Positions 35,684 through 44,844 of a stretch of 64,000 bases of DNA are shown here, piece after piece. Within the stretch, counting starts at the first letter, position 1. Each line of letters begins with the position of its first letter. The notes beneath the pieces are model-generated. The model did not search any database, was not told where the DNA came from, and saw nothing but the letters and a program-made list of their open reading frames with translations. This stretch comes from Pseudomonas sp. PDNC002 (GTDB lineage Bacteria; Pseudomonadota; Gammaproteobacteria; Pseudomonadales; Pseudomonadaceae), in NCBI RefSeq assembly GCF_016919445.1, contig NZ_CP070356.1, positions 2,202,001-2,266,000 on the forward strand, read 5' to 3'. A program made the position numbers and the translations under genes.

Positions 35684-37066
35684 TCAGGCGCTGCGCCGCT
35701 GACGCTGTTCACCCACGTGCGCGGGCACCGGCAAACGGTGCGAATCGCCGCGACCCATGGGGAAGTATTCGAAGCCATGGCGTGCCACGCGCTCCGGGTC
35801 GAACAGGTTGCGGCCGTCGAAGATCACCGGGGCTTTCAGCCGGCTGGCCAGCAGTTCGAAATCCGGCGCCTTGAACTGCCGCCATTCGGTGCAGATCACC
35901 AGGGCGTCGGCATCGCCGAGGGTGGCCTCCGGCGTGCCCATCAGGGTGAGGCGGTCGTCGTGTCCGTACAGGCGCTGCGCTTCGGGCATGGCCTCGGGGT
36001 CGAAGGCGCGGACCCGCGCGCCGGCGGCCCAGAGCGCTTCCATCAGCACGCGGCTCGGGGCGTCGCGCATGTCGTCGGTGTTGGGTTTGAACGACAGGCC
36101 CCAGAGCGCGAAGGTACGCCCCTTGAGCTGGCCGCCGTAGTAGCTGTCGATACGCTCGAACAGCTTGTTCTTCTGCCGCTGGTTCACCGCTTCCACGGCG
36201 CGCAGCAGGTCACTGGAGCAGTGCGCTTCCTCGGCGCTCTGGATCAGCGCCTGGACGTCCTTGGGGAAGCACGAGCCGCCGTAGCCGCACCCGGGGTAGA
36301 TGAAGTGGTAGCCGATGCGCGGGTCGGCGCCCATGCCCTGGCGCACCGCCTCGATGTCGGCACCCAGGTGTTCGGCTAGTTCGGCGATCTGGTTGATGAA
36401 GCTGATCTTGGTTGCCAGCATGCAGTTGGCCGCGTACTTGGTCAGCTCGGCGCTGCGCAGGTTCATGCTGATGATGCGGTCGTGGTTGCGGTTGAAGGGC
36501 TCGTAGATCTCGCGCATCACGTCGAGCACTTCCGGGCGGTCGCAGCCGATGACGATGCGGTCGGGCTTGCGGCAGTCGGCCAGGGCCGAGCCTTCCTTGA
36601 GGAATTCGGGGTTTGAAACGATATCGAAGTCCAGCGTGCGGCCGCTGTCCGCCAGCACCTGCTGGATGCGCGCGCGGACGCGGTCGCCGGTGCCCACCGG
36701 TACGGTGGATTTCTCGACGATGATCACCGGCTGCTTGCGGTGCGCGGCAATGCCTTCGGCCACCGCCAGCACGGCGCGCAGGTCAGCCGAGCCGTCGGCC
36801 TGCGGTGGCGTGCCCACGGCGATGAACTGCACGCGACCGTGGGCGGCGGCTTCGGCGACGTCGGTGGTGAAGTGCAGGCGGCCGGCTTCGAGGTTGTCCT
36901 TCACCAGTTCGGCCAGGCCCGGTTCGAAGATGCTGATCTGGCCGCGCTTGAGCTTGGCGATCTTTTCCTTGTCGATATCCATGCACAGCACGTCGTGGCC
37001 GACTTCCGCCATGACGGCGGCCTGCACCAGGCCCACATAGCCGATTCCGAATACGCTGATTTTCAT
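35684..37066 (-). CDS. ugd: UDP-glucose 6-dehydrogenase
   Basis: This 460-residue NAD-dependent enzyme makes UDP-glucuronate, the precursor for UDP-4-amino-4-deoxy-L-arabinose. The N-terminal NAD fold is FGIGYVGLVQAAVMAEVGHDV. The catalytic Cys lies in GYGGSCFPKD near residue 266, and the C-terminal UDP-binding domain starts about residue 310 (ALWGLSFKPNTDDMRDAPS). It is the last gene of the arn operon, following arnF by 43 bases, which matches PAO1 PA3559. The C-terminal tail (RLPVPAHVGEQRQRRSA) is short and basic. Confidence 0.95.
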   Translation of the reverse strand: MKISVFGIGYVGLVQAAVMAEVGHDVLCMDIDKEKIAKLKRGQISIFEPGLAELVKDNLEAGRLHFTTDVAEAAAHGRVQFIAVGTPPQADGSADLRAVLAVAEGIAAHRKQPVIIVEKSTVPVGTGDRVRARIQQVLADSGRTLDFDIVSNPEFLKEGSALADCRKPDRIVIGCDRPEVLDVMREIYEPFNRNHDRIISMNLRSAELTKYAANCMLATKISFINQIAELAEHLGADIEAVRQGMGADPRIGYHFIYPGCGYGGSCFPKDVQALIQSAEEAHCSSDLLRAVEAVNQRQKNKLFERIDSYYGGQLKGRTFALWGLSFKPNTDDMRDAPSRVLMEALWAAGARVRAFDPEAMPEAQRLYGHDDRLTLMGTPEATLGDADALVICTEWRQFKAPDFELLASRLKAPVIFDGRNLFDPERVARHGFEYFPMGRGDSHRLPVPAHVGEQRQRRSA

Positions 37067-37109
37067 GTTGAGATCTCTCGGTAAAGGGGAGTAATCGATT
37101 AGGCGCGCG

Positions 37110-37529
37110 TCAGGCCTGCTCGCTGCGCGGAGCGCTCTGTTCGGGAGGCGCGGCGCGGGGCTGGCGTCGTGGCGCGTTGATGCAGACGACCCCGGCGATC
37201 ACCAGTGCGACGCCCAGGGTGCGCGGCAGGCTCAGCGGCTCGCCGAAGCCCGGCAGCCAGGCGGCGCCGAGGTAGACCAGGGCGTAGCTGAGGCTGAGCA
37301 GCGAGTAGGCGCGGCTCAGCGGCAGGGATTTCAGGGCCAGCAGCCAGCAGAGCATCGACAGGGCGTAGGCGCACACGGCAGCGGCCAGCGCCGCGAGTGC
37401 CACCGGGTCGAGCGCCGCCACATCGAGGGGCCAGTCCAGGCGCAGGCGCGCCATGCACCAGCGCATGCCCAGTTGGGCGCCGCTGACCAGCAGCACGCTG
37501 CCCAGCGCGAAAGCGATGCCGTGCTTCAT
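37110..37529 (-). CDS. arnF: Undecaprenyl-phosphate-aminoarabinose flippase subunit ArnF
   Basis: This 139-residue four-helix EmrE-like protein works with ArnE to move undecaprenyl-phosphate-L-Ara4N to the periplasmic face. Helices are visible near residues 3-20, 38-60, 64-84 and 94-113. The start [10 protein letters not shown] overlaps arnE by 4 bases, while longer upstream frames would extend into arnE. The C-terminal Pro/Arg tail ([19 protein letters not shown]) is not part of the conserved fold. Identification relies partly on the ordered arn operon. Confidence 0.9.
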   Translation of the reverse strand: MKHGIAFALGSVLLVSGAQLGMRWCMARLRLDWPLDVAALDPVALAALAAAVCAYALSMLCWLLALKSLPLSRAYSLLSLSYALVYLGAAWLPGFGEPLSLPRTLGVALVIAGVVCINAPRRQPRAAPPEQSAPRSEQA

Positions 37530-37870
37530 GCGTGCAGCCCCAGCAGTGCCACGCCGCCGACGATGAGCGCCACGCCCAGCCAATGGCGGGTATCGATGCG
37601 CTCGCCGAACAATCGGCTGGCCACCAGCGTCACCAGCACGAAATTCAGGCTCAGCATCGGATAGGCCACGCCCACTTCGAGCCTGCGCAGCACGCCCAGC
37701 CAGAGCAGGAGACCGCCGCCGAGGCAGGCGACGGCCAGCAGCAGCCAGGGCGACAGCAGCTTCGCGGCGATGCCGCTGTCCTGGCCTCGCCAGCTTTCCA
37801 CGGCGAACTTCTGGGCGATCTGGCCCAGGCAGGTCAGCAGGCAGACGGCGGCGAGCAGCAGGGCGGTCAT
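37526..37870 (-). CDS. arnE: Undecaprenyl-phosphate-aminoarabinose flippase subunit ArnE
   Basis: This 114-residue protein has four hydrophobic helices and the small-multidrug-resistance-like pattern [19 protein letters not shown] near residues 65-83. It overlaps arnT upstream and arnF downstream by four bases each, the canonical coupling in this operon. ArnE and ArnF together flip the lipid carrier so that ArnT can use it. Confidence 0.92.
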   Translation of the reverse strand: MTALLLAAVCLLTCLGQIAQKFAVESWRGQDSGIAAKLLSPWLLLAVACLGGGLLLWLGVLRRLEVGVAYPMLSLNFVLVTLVASRLFGERIDTRHWLGVALIVGGVALLGLHA

Positions 37871-39513
37871 AGCGTGGCCTGCGGGATCAGCAGGACCACC
37901 AGGTGGTTCTGCCGGAAGCTGATGGCGTCCTGCGGCATTCGCGCCAGGTCGGCCTCGTCGCTGGGGCTATTCACCCGCAGCACCACACCGATCGAACCCT
38001 CGGCTCGGGCACGGTCGATCCAGGTGCGGACCTCCCGCAGCGGGAGGCTGCGCCCGGCGCCTTCCGGCCAGGCCAGGCCGTACTTCAGCTCGCCCTCGGT
38101 GTTGAGCAGGGTGATGTCGTCACGCCGGGTGCGCCAGGCCAGCGCGGTGGCGGCGCCCAGGTCGTTGCTCAACAGGCTGGCGGAGCCGCGCAGGTCGGCG
38201 AGGTGCTCGAGGATGAACTGGTCGGGCATCTTGCTGTTGACCAGGCGGTTGGGCATCGCCGACGGCAGCAGCGCCACGAGCAACCACACGGCGAACGCCG
38301 GTGCAGCCCACAGCTGCTCCGGCCGCAGCCACTGCAGCAGGCCGCCGATCATCCAGGCGACGCAGACCAGCGCGACCATCAGCACGCTGGGCGTTTCGCT
38401 CTGGTAGAGCGGATGCCTCAGCTGGACCACGATCAGCGCTACCAGCGCGGCGGCGCCGAGCAGCAGGTTGAGCAGTCCATTGAGTTTCAGGCCGAGCAGG
38501 CGGCGCTGCTGCAGGGCGTTGGCCAGGGCATCGGCCATCAGCAACGCCAGCGGAGCGAAGCAGGGCATGATGTAGGTCGGCAGCTTGCCGCGGGCCAGGC
38601 TGAAGAACAGGAAAGGCAGGGCGAACCACAGTAGCAGGAATAGCGTTTTCGGCTCGCGCCAGCGCCGGCTGCCCGCGCCCAGGGCGGACAGGGTCAGCAC
38701 CGCCCAGGGCAGCGCGCTGGCCAGCAACAACGGGACGAAGAACCAGAACGGCCGGTCGTGCTGGGCGTCGTCCCCGGCGAAGCGACGGATGTGCTCGTGC
38801 CAGAAGAAGAAGTTCCAGAAGTCCGGCTCGCGGGCATGGATCGCCAGTGCCCAGGGGGCGCAGACCAGCACTGCCACCAGCACCGCCAGCGGGCCGTAGC
38901 GCAGCAGGTCACCGATACGCCGGCGCAGTACCGCAAAGGGTAGCGCGACGATCACCGGCAGCAGCAGCGCGAGAAAGCCCTTGGTCATGAAGCCCAGCGC
39001 ACAGGCGACGCCCAGCGTGCTCCAGGCGGCGAGGCGGGCACGCAGCGTAAGGGCGTCGAAGGCGAACCAGAGCGCGGCGAGGCTGAGGTTTACGCACAGG
39101 GTGAATTGCGGATCCAGGTTGGCGTAGCCAGCTTGCCCGGCGATCAGGCCGAAGCTGGCGTACAGCGCAGCGGCGGCCCAGGTGCGCCGTGGGTCGTTCC
39201 ACAGCCGGCGGGCCATCAGCAGCACCAGCAGGGTGCTCAGCGCGGTGACCAGGGCGGAAGCGGCGCGCACGCCGAACAGGTTCTGGCCGAACACCGCCTG
39301 GCTGGCGGCGATCAGCCAGTAACCGCCGCTGGGTTTCTCGAAGTAGCGCAGGCCGAGCAGCCGCGGCGACACCCAGTCGCCGCTCTGCAGCATGGCCTGG
39401 CTGATCTGCGCGTTGCGTGTCTCATCGGGTATCCACAGGCCATGAAAGGCCAGCGGCAACAGGATGCAGAGGAGAAAAGCGGCAATCAGCGCCGGGTATG
39501 CCAGGCGCTTCAC
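37867..39513 (-). CDS. arnT: Undecaprenyl-phosphate-L-Ara4N:lipid A transferase ArnT
   Basis: This 548-residue GT-C integral membrane enzyme transfers 4-amino-4-deoxy-L-arabinose to lipid A on the periplasmic side, giving resistance to polymyxin and cationic peptides. The first periplasmic loop has [17 protein letters not shown] near residue 30 with the catalytic acidic pair, followed by [14 protein letters not shown]. About 11-12 helices follow and then a periplasmic C-terminal domain. The GTG start overlaps the arnD stop and gives a length equal to that of other Pseudomonas ArnT proteins. The long upstream open frame lies within arnD and is not coding here. Confidence 0.95.
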   Translation of the reverse strand: MKRLAYPALIAAFLLCILLPLAFHGLWIPDETRNAQISQAMLQSGDWVSPRLLGLRYFEKPSGGYWLIAASQAVFGQNLFGVRAASALVTALSTLLVLLMARRLWNDPRRTWAAAALYASFGLIAGQAGYANLDPQFTLCVNLSLAALWFAFDALTLRARLAAWSTLGVACALGFMTKGFLALLLPVIVALPFAVLRRRIGDLLRYGPLAVLVAVLVCAPWALAIHAREPDFWNFFFWHEHIRRFAGDDAQHDRPFWFFVPLLLASALPWAVLTLSALGAGSRRWREPKTLFLLLWFALPFLFFSLARGKLPTYIMPCFAPLALLMADALANALQQRRLLGLKLNGLLNLLLGAAALVALIVVQLRHPLYQSETPSVLMVALVCVAWMIGGLLQWLRPEQLWAAPAFAVWLLVALLPSAMPNRLVNSKMPDQFILEHLADLRGSASLLSNDLGAATALAWRTRRDDITLLNTEGELKYGLAWPEGAGRSLPLREVRTWIDRARAEGSIGVVLRVNSPSDEADLARMPQDAISFRQNHLVVLLIPQATL

Positions 39514-40394
39514 GGCAATTGTACCCCCAGCCAGCCTTCGCGGCCTGGGAGCTCGCCGCGGCCGAGGCCGGCCACCGGCAGAGTCGTCGGATCGTCGGGC
39601 AGCAGCCGGCCCAGCGTGCCGAAACGGATGCCGCGATGTTGGGCTTCGGCCAGCAGGCGGCGGAAGTCGTGGGCCATGAGGATGCCTTCGACTTCGGCGT
39701 GCACCGTGTACACGTTGGTGGCATCGGGGCTGAAGCGCGACAGGATGAAGTCGTTGAACGCGGAGGGCGGTATCTGCGGACCGACCACTTCGTCGAAGGT
39801 CGGCAGGTCCACCGGAATCTGCGGTGTACCGGCGCGCCCATCGCTCAGGCGCGGGCGGAATGGTGCGCGGCCGCGGCAATCGCTGTTGTAGCGGAAGCCG
39901 AAGCTTTCCTTGGCCTCGATCACCCGCTCGTCCGCGCGCCAGCCGGCCACCGCCGAGCATTGCACCGGTTCACCGAGGATGTCGGCGAGGGTGTCCACGC
40001 CCTGGCGAATCTGCTCCGTCAGTTGGCCCGCGCTCCAGTTGCCGGCGTTGGCCTGCCAGCCATGGTGGTCCCAGGCGTGCAGGCCGACCTCGTGGCCGGC
40101 GTAGCGCGCGCGACGCATGAGATGGCCGAGATCGCGACCGATCAGCTTGCCCGGCCAGGCGGTGCCGGCCAGCAGGATGTCCCAGCCGTAGAGCCCGGCG
40201 GCGTTGGAGCGCAGCATCTTCCACAGGAACTGCGGGCGTACCAGCCGCCACAGGTGACGGCCCATGTTGTCGGGCCCGACGCTGAAAAAGAAGGTCGCCT
40301 TCACGCCGGCCTCGTCGAGCATGTCCAGCAACCGTGGCACCCCATCACGGGTACCACGGTAGGTGTCTACGTCGATGCGCAGTCCTGCTCTCAT
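39510..40394 (-). CDS. arnD: 4-deoxy-4-formamido-L-arabinose-phosphoundecaprenol deformylase ArnD
   Basis: This 294-residue polysaccharide-deacetylase-like enzyme removes the formyl group from undecaprenyl-phosphate-L-Ara4FN. The NodB-type features are [11 protein letters not shown] near residue 5 (catalytic and metal Asp) and [13 protein letters not shown] near residues 101-113 (metal His pair). It starts inside the arnA stop region (ATGA overlap) and overlaps arnT downstream. The length fits the family. Confidence 0.94.
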   Translation of the reverse strand: MRAGLRIDVDTYRGTRDGVPRLLDMLDEAGVKATFFFSVGPDNMGRHLWRLVRPQFLWKMLRSNAAGLYGWDILLAGTAWPGKLIGRDLGHLMRRARYAGHEVGLHAWDHHGWQANAGNWSAGQLTEQIRQGVDTLADILGEPVQCSAVAGWRADERVIEAKESFGFRYNSDCRGRAPFRPRLSDGRAGTPQIPVDLPTFDEVVGPQIPPSAFNDFILSRFSPDATNVYTVHAEVEGILMAHDFRRLLAEAQHRGIRFGTLGRLLPDDPTTLPVAGLGRGELPGREGWLGVQLP

Positions 40395-42412
40395 CAGGCG
40401 ATGCTTTTCAGCGGAAAGGCATGCGGCTGGCCACCGGCGCGTTCGGCCAGGGCTTCACGGAGGAAGAAGTCCAGCGTCTTGCCGATGGTTTCAGCCAGCT
40501 CCACGCTCGGTTGCCAGTTCAGCAGGCGGCGGGCGTTGTCGATGCTCGGCTTGCGGTGCGACACATCCTGGTAGCCGTCGCCGTAGAAGCTGCGGCTCTC
40601 CACTTCGCGGAAGCCGGCGAAGGGCGGGAACTGGTCGCGCAGCGGATGGGCCTCGAACTGGCGCAGCAGTTCTTCGCCCAGCTGGCGGATGCTGGCTTCG
40701 TTGTCCGGGTTGCCGATGTTGACGATCTGCCCGTCACAGCGACTGCCTTCGTTGTCGATGATGCGTGCCAGCGCTTCGATGCCGTCGTCCACGTCGGTGA
40801 AGCAACGCTTCTGCTCGCCGCCGTCCACCAGGCGGATCGGGGTGCCTTCCACGAGGTGCAGGATCAGCTGGGTGATGGCTCGGGAGCTGCCGATACGCGC
40901 CGAGTCCAGGCGGTCCAGGCGCGGGCCCATCCAGTTGAACGGACGGAACAGGGTGAACTTCAGGCCCTTCTGGCCGTAGGCCCAGATGACGCGGTCGAGC
41001 AGTTGCTTGGATACCGAGTAGATCCAGCGCTGCTTGTTGATCGGGCCGACGATCAGGTTGGAGGTGTCCTCGTCGAAGTTGGCATCGGTGCACATGCCGT
41101 ACACCTCGGAGGTGGAGGGGAAGATCACACGTTTGTTGTACTTCACGCAGTAGCGCACCAGCTTGAGGTTTTCCTCGAAGTCTAGCTCGAACACCCGCAG
41201 CGGATTGCGCGTGTATTCGATGGGGGTGGCGATGGCCACCAACGGCAGCACGACGTCGCACTTCTTGATGTGGTACTCGATCCACTCGGTGTGGATGCTG
41301 ATGTCGCCTTCGACGAAGTGGAAGTCCGGATTGCCCTTCAGGCGCTCGATGGCGTCGGAGCCGATGTCCAGGCCGTAGACCTCGTAGTTGCCGTCGCGCA
41401 GCAGGCGCTCGGAGAGGTGGTTGCCGATGAAGCCGTTGACGCCGAGGATCAGCACGCGAGTCTTGCGCTTGGGTTTGCCGGCAGCGCCGTGCAGGCGCGA
41501 GCCATCCACCAGGCCCATCTCGCGGGCCAGTTGCGGACCGGCGAGGAACAGGCCGCTGTCGCCCTGCTGGCCGGAGAGGATTTCCAGCGAATCTTCGCCG
41601 CAGGCGATGCGCAGCGGATCGACACTCAGCACCGAGCCGGGCGCCTTGCCGTTGTTGCCGGCGGCGACGCGCGAACTCCAGACGATCAGCTTGCGATCAC
41701 CCACGGGGGCGAAGGCGCCCGGGTAGGGCTGGGTCACGGCGCGCACCAGGTTGTGCAGTTCGCGGGCCGGGCGCTTCCAGTCGATCAGGCCGTCCGCCGG
41801 AGTGCGGCGACCGAAGTAGCTGGCGCGGGATTCGTCCTGGGCGACTTCCTGCAACTCACCACGGGCCAGACGCGGCAGGGCGTCGGCGAGCAGCTCGCGG
41901 GTGGCTTCGCGCAGCTTGCCGTGCAGCACCAGCGCGGTGTCGTCGGCGCCGATGGAGACGCTCAGCTGGGCGAGGATGCCGCCGGCATCGGCGCGCTTGA
42001 CCATGCGGTGCAGGGTCACGCCGGTCTCGGTCTCGCCGTTGACCAGCACCCAGTTGGCCGGGGCGCGGCCACGGTAGCGCGGCAGCAGCGAGCCGTGCAG
42101 GTTGTAGGCGCCCTTGGTGGCGCAGGCCAGCAGCTCGTCGCTGAGCAGGTGGCGGTAGTAGAAGGAGAAGATGTACTGCGGTTGCAGCTCACGGATGCGC
42201 GCGACCCACAGCGGGTGATTGACATCGTCCGGAGCGTGCACGGGGATGCCCAGGCGTGCGCAGAGCTGCGCTACCGAGCCGTAGAAGCGGTTTTCCTTGG
42301 GATCGTCGGCGTGGGTGAAGACGGCGTCGATCTGGTAACCGGCGGCGAGCAGTGCTTCGATGCCGGCGCAGCCGAAGTCGTGGTAGGCGAAGACGATGGT
42401 CTGCTGGGTCAT
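40394..42412 (-). CDS. arnA: Bifunctional UDP-L-Ara4N formyltransferase / UDP-glucuronate decarboxylase ArnA
   Basis: This 672-residue two-domain enzyme has an N-terminal formyltransferase domain (residues 1-300) with [15 protein letters not shown], including the catalytic Asn-His pair. The C-terminal extended SDR domain (residues about 325-660) has the NAD motif [15 protein letters not shown] and YxxxK in YSVSKQLLD. It oxidatively decarboxylates UDP-glucuronate and later formylates the amino sugar. Both halves are intact. The gene overlaps arnC upstream and arnD downstream, as expected for tight operon coupling. Confidence 0.96.
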   Translation of the reverse strand: MTQQTIVFAYHDFGCAGIEALLAAGYQIDAVFTHADDPKENRFYGSVAQLCARLGIPVHAPDDVNHPLWVARIRELQPQYIFSFYYRHLLSDELLACATKGAYNLHGSLLPRYRGRAPANWVLVNGETETGVTLHRMVKRADAGGILAQLSVSIGADDTALVLHGKLREATRELLADALPRLARGELQEVAQDESRASYFGRRTPADGLIDWKRPARELHNLVRAVTQPYPGAFAPVGDRKLIVWSSRVAAGNNGKAPGSVLSVDPLRIACGEDSLEILSGQQGDSGLFLAGPQLAREMGLVDGSRLHGAAGKPKRKTRVLILGVNGFIGNHLSERLLRDGNYEVYGLDIGSDAIERLKGNPDFHFVEGDISIHTEWIEYHIKKCDVVLPLVAIATPIEYTRNPLRVFELDFEENLKLVRYCVKYNKRVIFPSTSEVYGMCTDANFDEDTSNLIVGPINKQRWIYSVSKQLLDRVIWAYGQKGLKFTLFRPFNWMGPRLDRLDSARIGSSRAITQLILHLVEGTPIRLVDGGEQKRCFTDVDDGIEALARIIDNEGSRCDGQIVNIGNPDNEASIRQLGEELLRQFEAHPLRDQFPPFAGFREVESRSFYGDGYQDVSHRKPSIDNARRLLNWQPSVELAETIGKTLDFFLREALAERAGGQPHAFPLKSIA

Positions 42413-43413
42413 GGCTGGATGGACTCGAAAGAAGGGGAGGAAGAGGAAATCTGGGGGCGCGGTGCATCGGCGCGGACAATGCGCTCGATGAAGAAGCGGG
42501 GGCGGGCGCGCACGTCGTTGTACATGCGGCCCAGGTACTCGCCGAGCAGACCCATACCGACCAGTTGCACGCCGGTGAACATGAACAGCACGGCGAACAG
42601 CACGAATACCCCGTGGCCGGCCCAGGCGGCGCCGAACAGCAGGCGCAGCACCAGCAGCAGCAGGGCGAAGGCGAAGCCGGCCACCGCCATGCCGCCGCCG
42701 ACGAAGGACAGCAGGCGCAGCGGCGAGGTGGTCATGCAGGTGACCAGGTCGAACATCAGGTTGATCAGGCGCAGGAAGTCGTACTTCGACTCACCGTGCT
42801 CGCGCTCGGCGTGGGCCACGAGGATCTCGCTGGTGTGGCGGGCGAAGCTGTTGGCCAGGATCGGGATGAAGGTGCTGCGCTCGCGGCAGGCCAGCATCGC
42901 CTTGACGATGCTCGCGCGATAAGCGCGCAGCATGCAGCCGTAGTCGTTCATCGCGACGCCGGTGGAGCGCTGCACGGCGAGGTTGATCAGCTTCGACGGC
43001 CAGCGGCGCAGGGCGGAGTCCTGGCGTTGCTGGCGCACGCTGCCGACCACGTCGTAGCCCTTGGCGGCCTCGCTGACCAGGCGCGGGATTTCTTCCGGCG
43101 GGTTCTGCAGGTCGGCATCGAGGGTGATCACCAGGTCGCCCTGGCATTGCTCGAAGCCGGCCATGATCGCGGCGTGCTGGCCGTAGTTGCGGTTGAGGAT
43201 CACCGCGACCACATGGCTGCCCGGCGCCTCGGCGGCTTCCTGCAGCAAGTCGGCGGAGCTGTCGCGGCTGCCGTCGTCGATCAGCACGATCTCGTAGTCG
43301 CGGCCCAGCTGATCGCAGGCGGCGGTGGTACGGCGCAGCAGCTCGGGGAGGCTCGCCTCTTCGTTGTACACCGGGATGACGATGGATACGCGGTGGATCG
43401 GATAGGGTTTCAC
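42409..43413 (-). CDS. arnC: Undecaprenyl-phosphate 4-deoxy-4-formamido-L-arabinose transferase ArnC
   Basis: This 334-residue GT2 membrane enzyme loads L-Ara4FN from UDP onto undecaprenyl phosphate. The GT2 core shows [28 protein letters not shown] and [14 protein letters not shown], and two C-terminal helices lie near residues 235-258 and 268-292. The start is GTG. It follows arnB by 7 bases and overlaps arnA by 4. It resembles the GtrB-type enzyme at 16.5 kb in general fold only; the arn context fixes its role. Confidence 0.95.
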   Translation of the reverse strand: MKPYPIHRVSIVIPVYNEEASLPELLRRTTAACDQLGRDYEIVLIDDGSRDSSADLLQEAAEAPGSHVVAVILNRNYGQHAAIMAGFEQCQGDLVITLDADLQNPPEEIPRLVSEAAKGYDVVGSVRQQRQDSALRRWPSKLINLAVQRSTGVAMNDYGCMLRAYRASIVKAMLACRERSTFIPILANSFARHTSEILVAHAEREHGESKYDFLRLINLMFDLVTCMTTSPLRLLSFVGGGMAVAGFAFALLLLVLRLLFGAAWAGHGVFVLFAVLFMFTGVQLVGMGLLGEYLGRMYNDVRARPRFFIERIVRADAPRPQISSSSPSFESIQP

Positions 43414-43420
43414 GGTGGCG

Positions 43421-44560
43421 TTACCGGATCAGGGTTTCGATGGCGTCGACCACGCGGTCCTGGTCGGCCTGGGTCATGTCGGGGAACAGCGGGATGGAGA
43501 CGATCCGCGAGGAGTTCCACTCGGTGTTGGGCAGCTGCACATCCGGGTAGCGTTGGCGGTAGTAGCTGTGCAGGTGGCTGCCGATGAAGTGGATGCCGGT
43601 GCCGATGCCGCGTTGCTGCAGGCCCTGCATGAAGGCGTCGCGGTCGATACCGCAGCGCTCCTGGTCGATGCGCAGGACGTACAGGTGCCAGGCGTGGTGC
43701 TGCGGGTAATCCGGCAGCGTCAGCGGTTGTACCGGCAGCTTCGCCAGGCGTTCGGCGTAACCGGCGGCCAGTTCGGCACGGCGGGCGTTGATCGCTTCGA
43801 GCTTGGGCAGCTGGACCAGGGCGATGGCGGCGTTGATGTCGGTGAGGTTGTACTTGAAGCCGGGCTCCACCACCTGCGCCTGTGGCTTGCGGCCATGGGT
43901 CAGGCGGTCGTAGGCGTCGACGCCCAGGCCGTGGAATTTCAGCGTGCGCACGCGGTTGGCCAGGGCCTCGTCGTCGGTGACGAACATGGCGCCTTCGGCG
44001 CAGGTGAGGTTCTTGATCGCGTGGAACGAGAAGATCGCCGTACCGCGCGAGCCCACCGGGCGGCCGCGGTAGAAGGTGCCGGCAGCGTGAGCCGCGTCTT
44101 CGATCACGGCGATGCCGTGACGCCGGGCGAGCTCATTGATCGGGTCCATGTCGCAGGCGGCGCCGGCGTAGTGCACCGGGATGATGGCGCGGGTGCGCGG
44201 TGTAATCGCGGCTTCGATGCGCGCGGCGTCGGTCATCAGGGTGTCGCGGTCGACGTCGACGAATACGGGGGTGGCGCCCAGCAGGCAGATCATGTTGGCG
44301 GTGGACACCCAGGTCTGCGACGGGGTGATCACTTCATCGCCAGGGCCGATGCCCAGGGCCAGCAGCGCCAGGTGCATGCCGCCGGTGGCGGAAGACAGCG
44401 CGATGGCGTGGCGGCAGCCGATGGATTGGGCGAAGCGCTGCTCCAGCTCCTGGTTCTTCGGCCCGGTGGTGATCCAGCCGGAGCGCAGTACGTCGTTGAC
44501 TGCCTGGATTTCCTCTTCGCCGATACTCGGGCGCGAAAAGGGGAGGAAAGAGGTTTCCAT
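43421..44560 (-). CDS. arnB: UDP-4-amino-4-deoxy-L-arabinose aminotransferase ArnB
   Basis: This 379-residue DegT-family PLP aminotransferase converts UDP-4-keto-pentose to UDP-L-Ara4N using glutamate. The PLP lysine lies in [15 protein letters not shown] near residue 183. Other family segments are [22 protein letters not shown] and [15 protein letters not shown]. It is the first gene of arnBCADTEF-ugd on the minus strand. A PmrA-type direct repeat lies about 61 bases upstream of its start, so control by polymyxin- or magnesium-responsive two-component systems is expected. Confidence 0.96.
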   Translation of the reverse strand: METSFLPFSRPSIGEEEIQAVNDVLRSGWITTGPKNQELEQRFAQSIGCRHAIALSSATGGMHLALLALGIGPGDEVITPSQTWVSTANMICLLGATPVFVDVDRDTLMTDAARIEAAITPRTRAIIPVHYAGAACDMDPINELARRHGIAVIEDAAHAAGTFYRGRPVGSRGTAIFSFHAIKNLTCAEGAMFVTDDEALANRVRTLKFHGLGVDAYDRLTHGRKPQAQVVEPGFKYNLTDINAAIALVQLPKLEAINARRAELAAGYAERLAKLPVQPLTLPDYPQHHAWHLYVLRIDQERCGIDRDAFMQGLQQRGIGTGIHFIGSHLHSYYRQRYPDVQLPNTEWNSSRIVSIPLFPDMTQADQDRVVDAIETLIR

Positions 44561-44620
44561 TTGGGTTCCAACGGCCGTGGCCGCTCTGTCACAAGGTGAG
44601 CGAACGCTACGGCTGAGTTC

Positions 44621-44637
44621 GTTAAGAACCCGTTAAG
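44621..44637 (-). promoter_or_regulatory. Predicted PmrA box of the arn operon
   Basis: On the minus strand the sequence reads CTTAAC-GGGTT-CTTAAC, a direct hexamer repeat with an 11-base period matching the YTTAAK-N5-YTTAAK box bound by PmrA-type response regulators. It is 61-77 bases upstream of the arnB start. A matching -10 was not assigned. Confidence 0.75.
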
Positions 44638-44844
44638 TGGATGTGAGGATTCCGTTGGTCGGCGATCTTTCTGCCGTACTGCGCCTTCGTACACGGGCGA
44701 AGGCGCCTGGTTGTGGGACGTTCTGAAAACGACATGGGCGATGTCGGAAAACTCTGTTGAACACTCGTTCATCCTTGGCTATGGTGGCCCCAAGCTCCTG
44801 CGGACATGACCGTAGGCACTCCGTCATTCGGATGAGGCCCTTGC

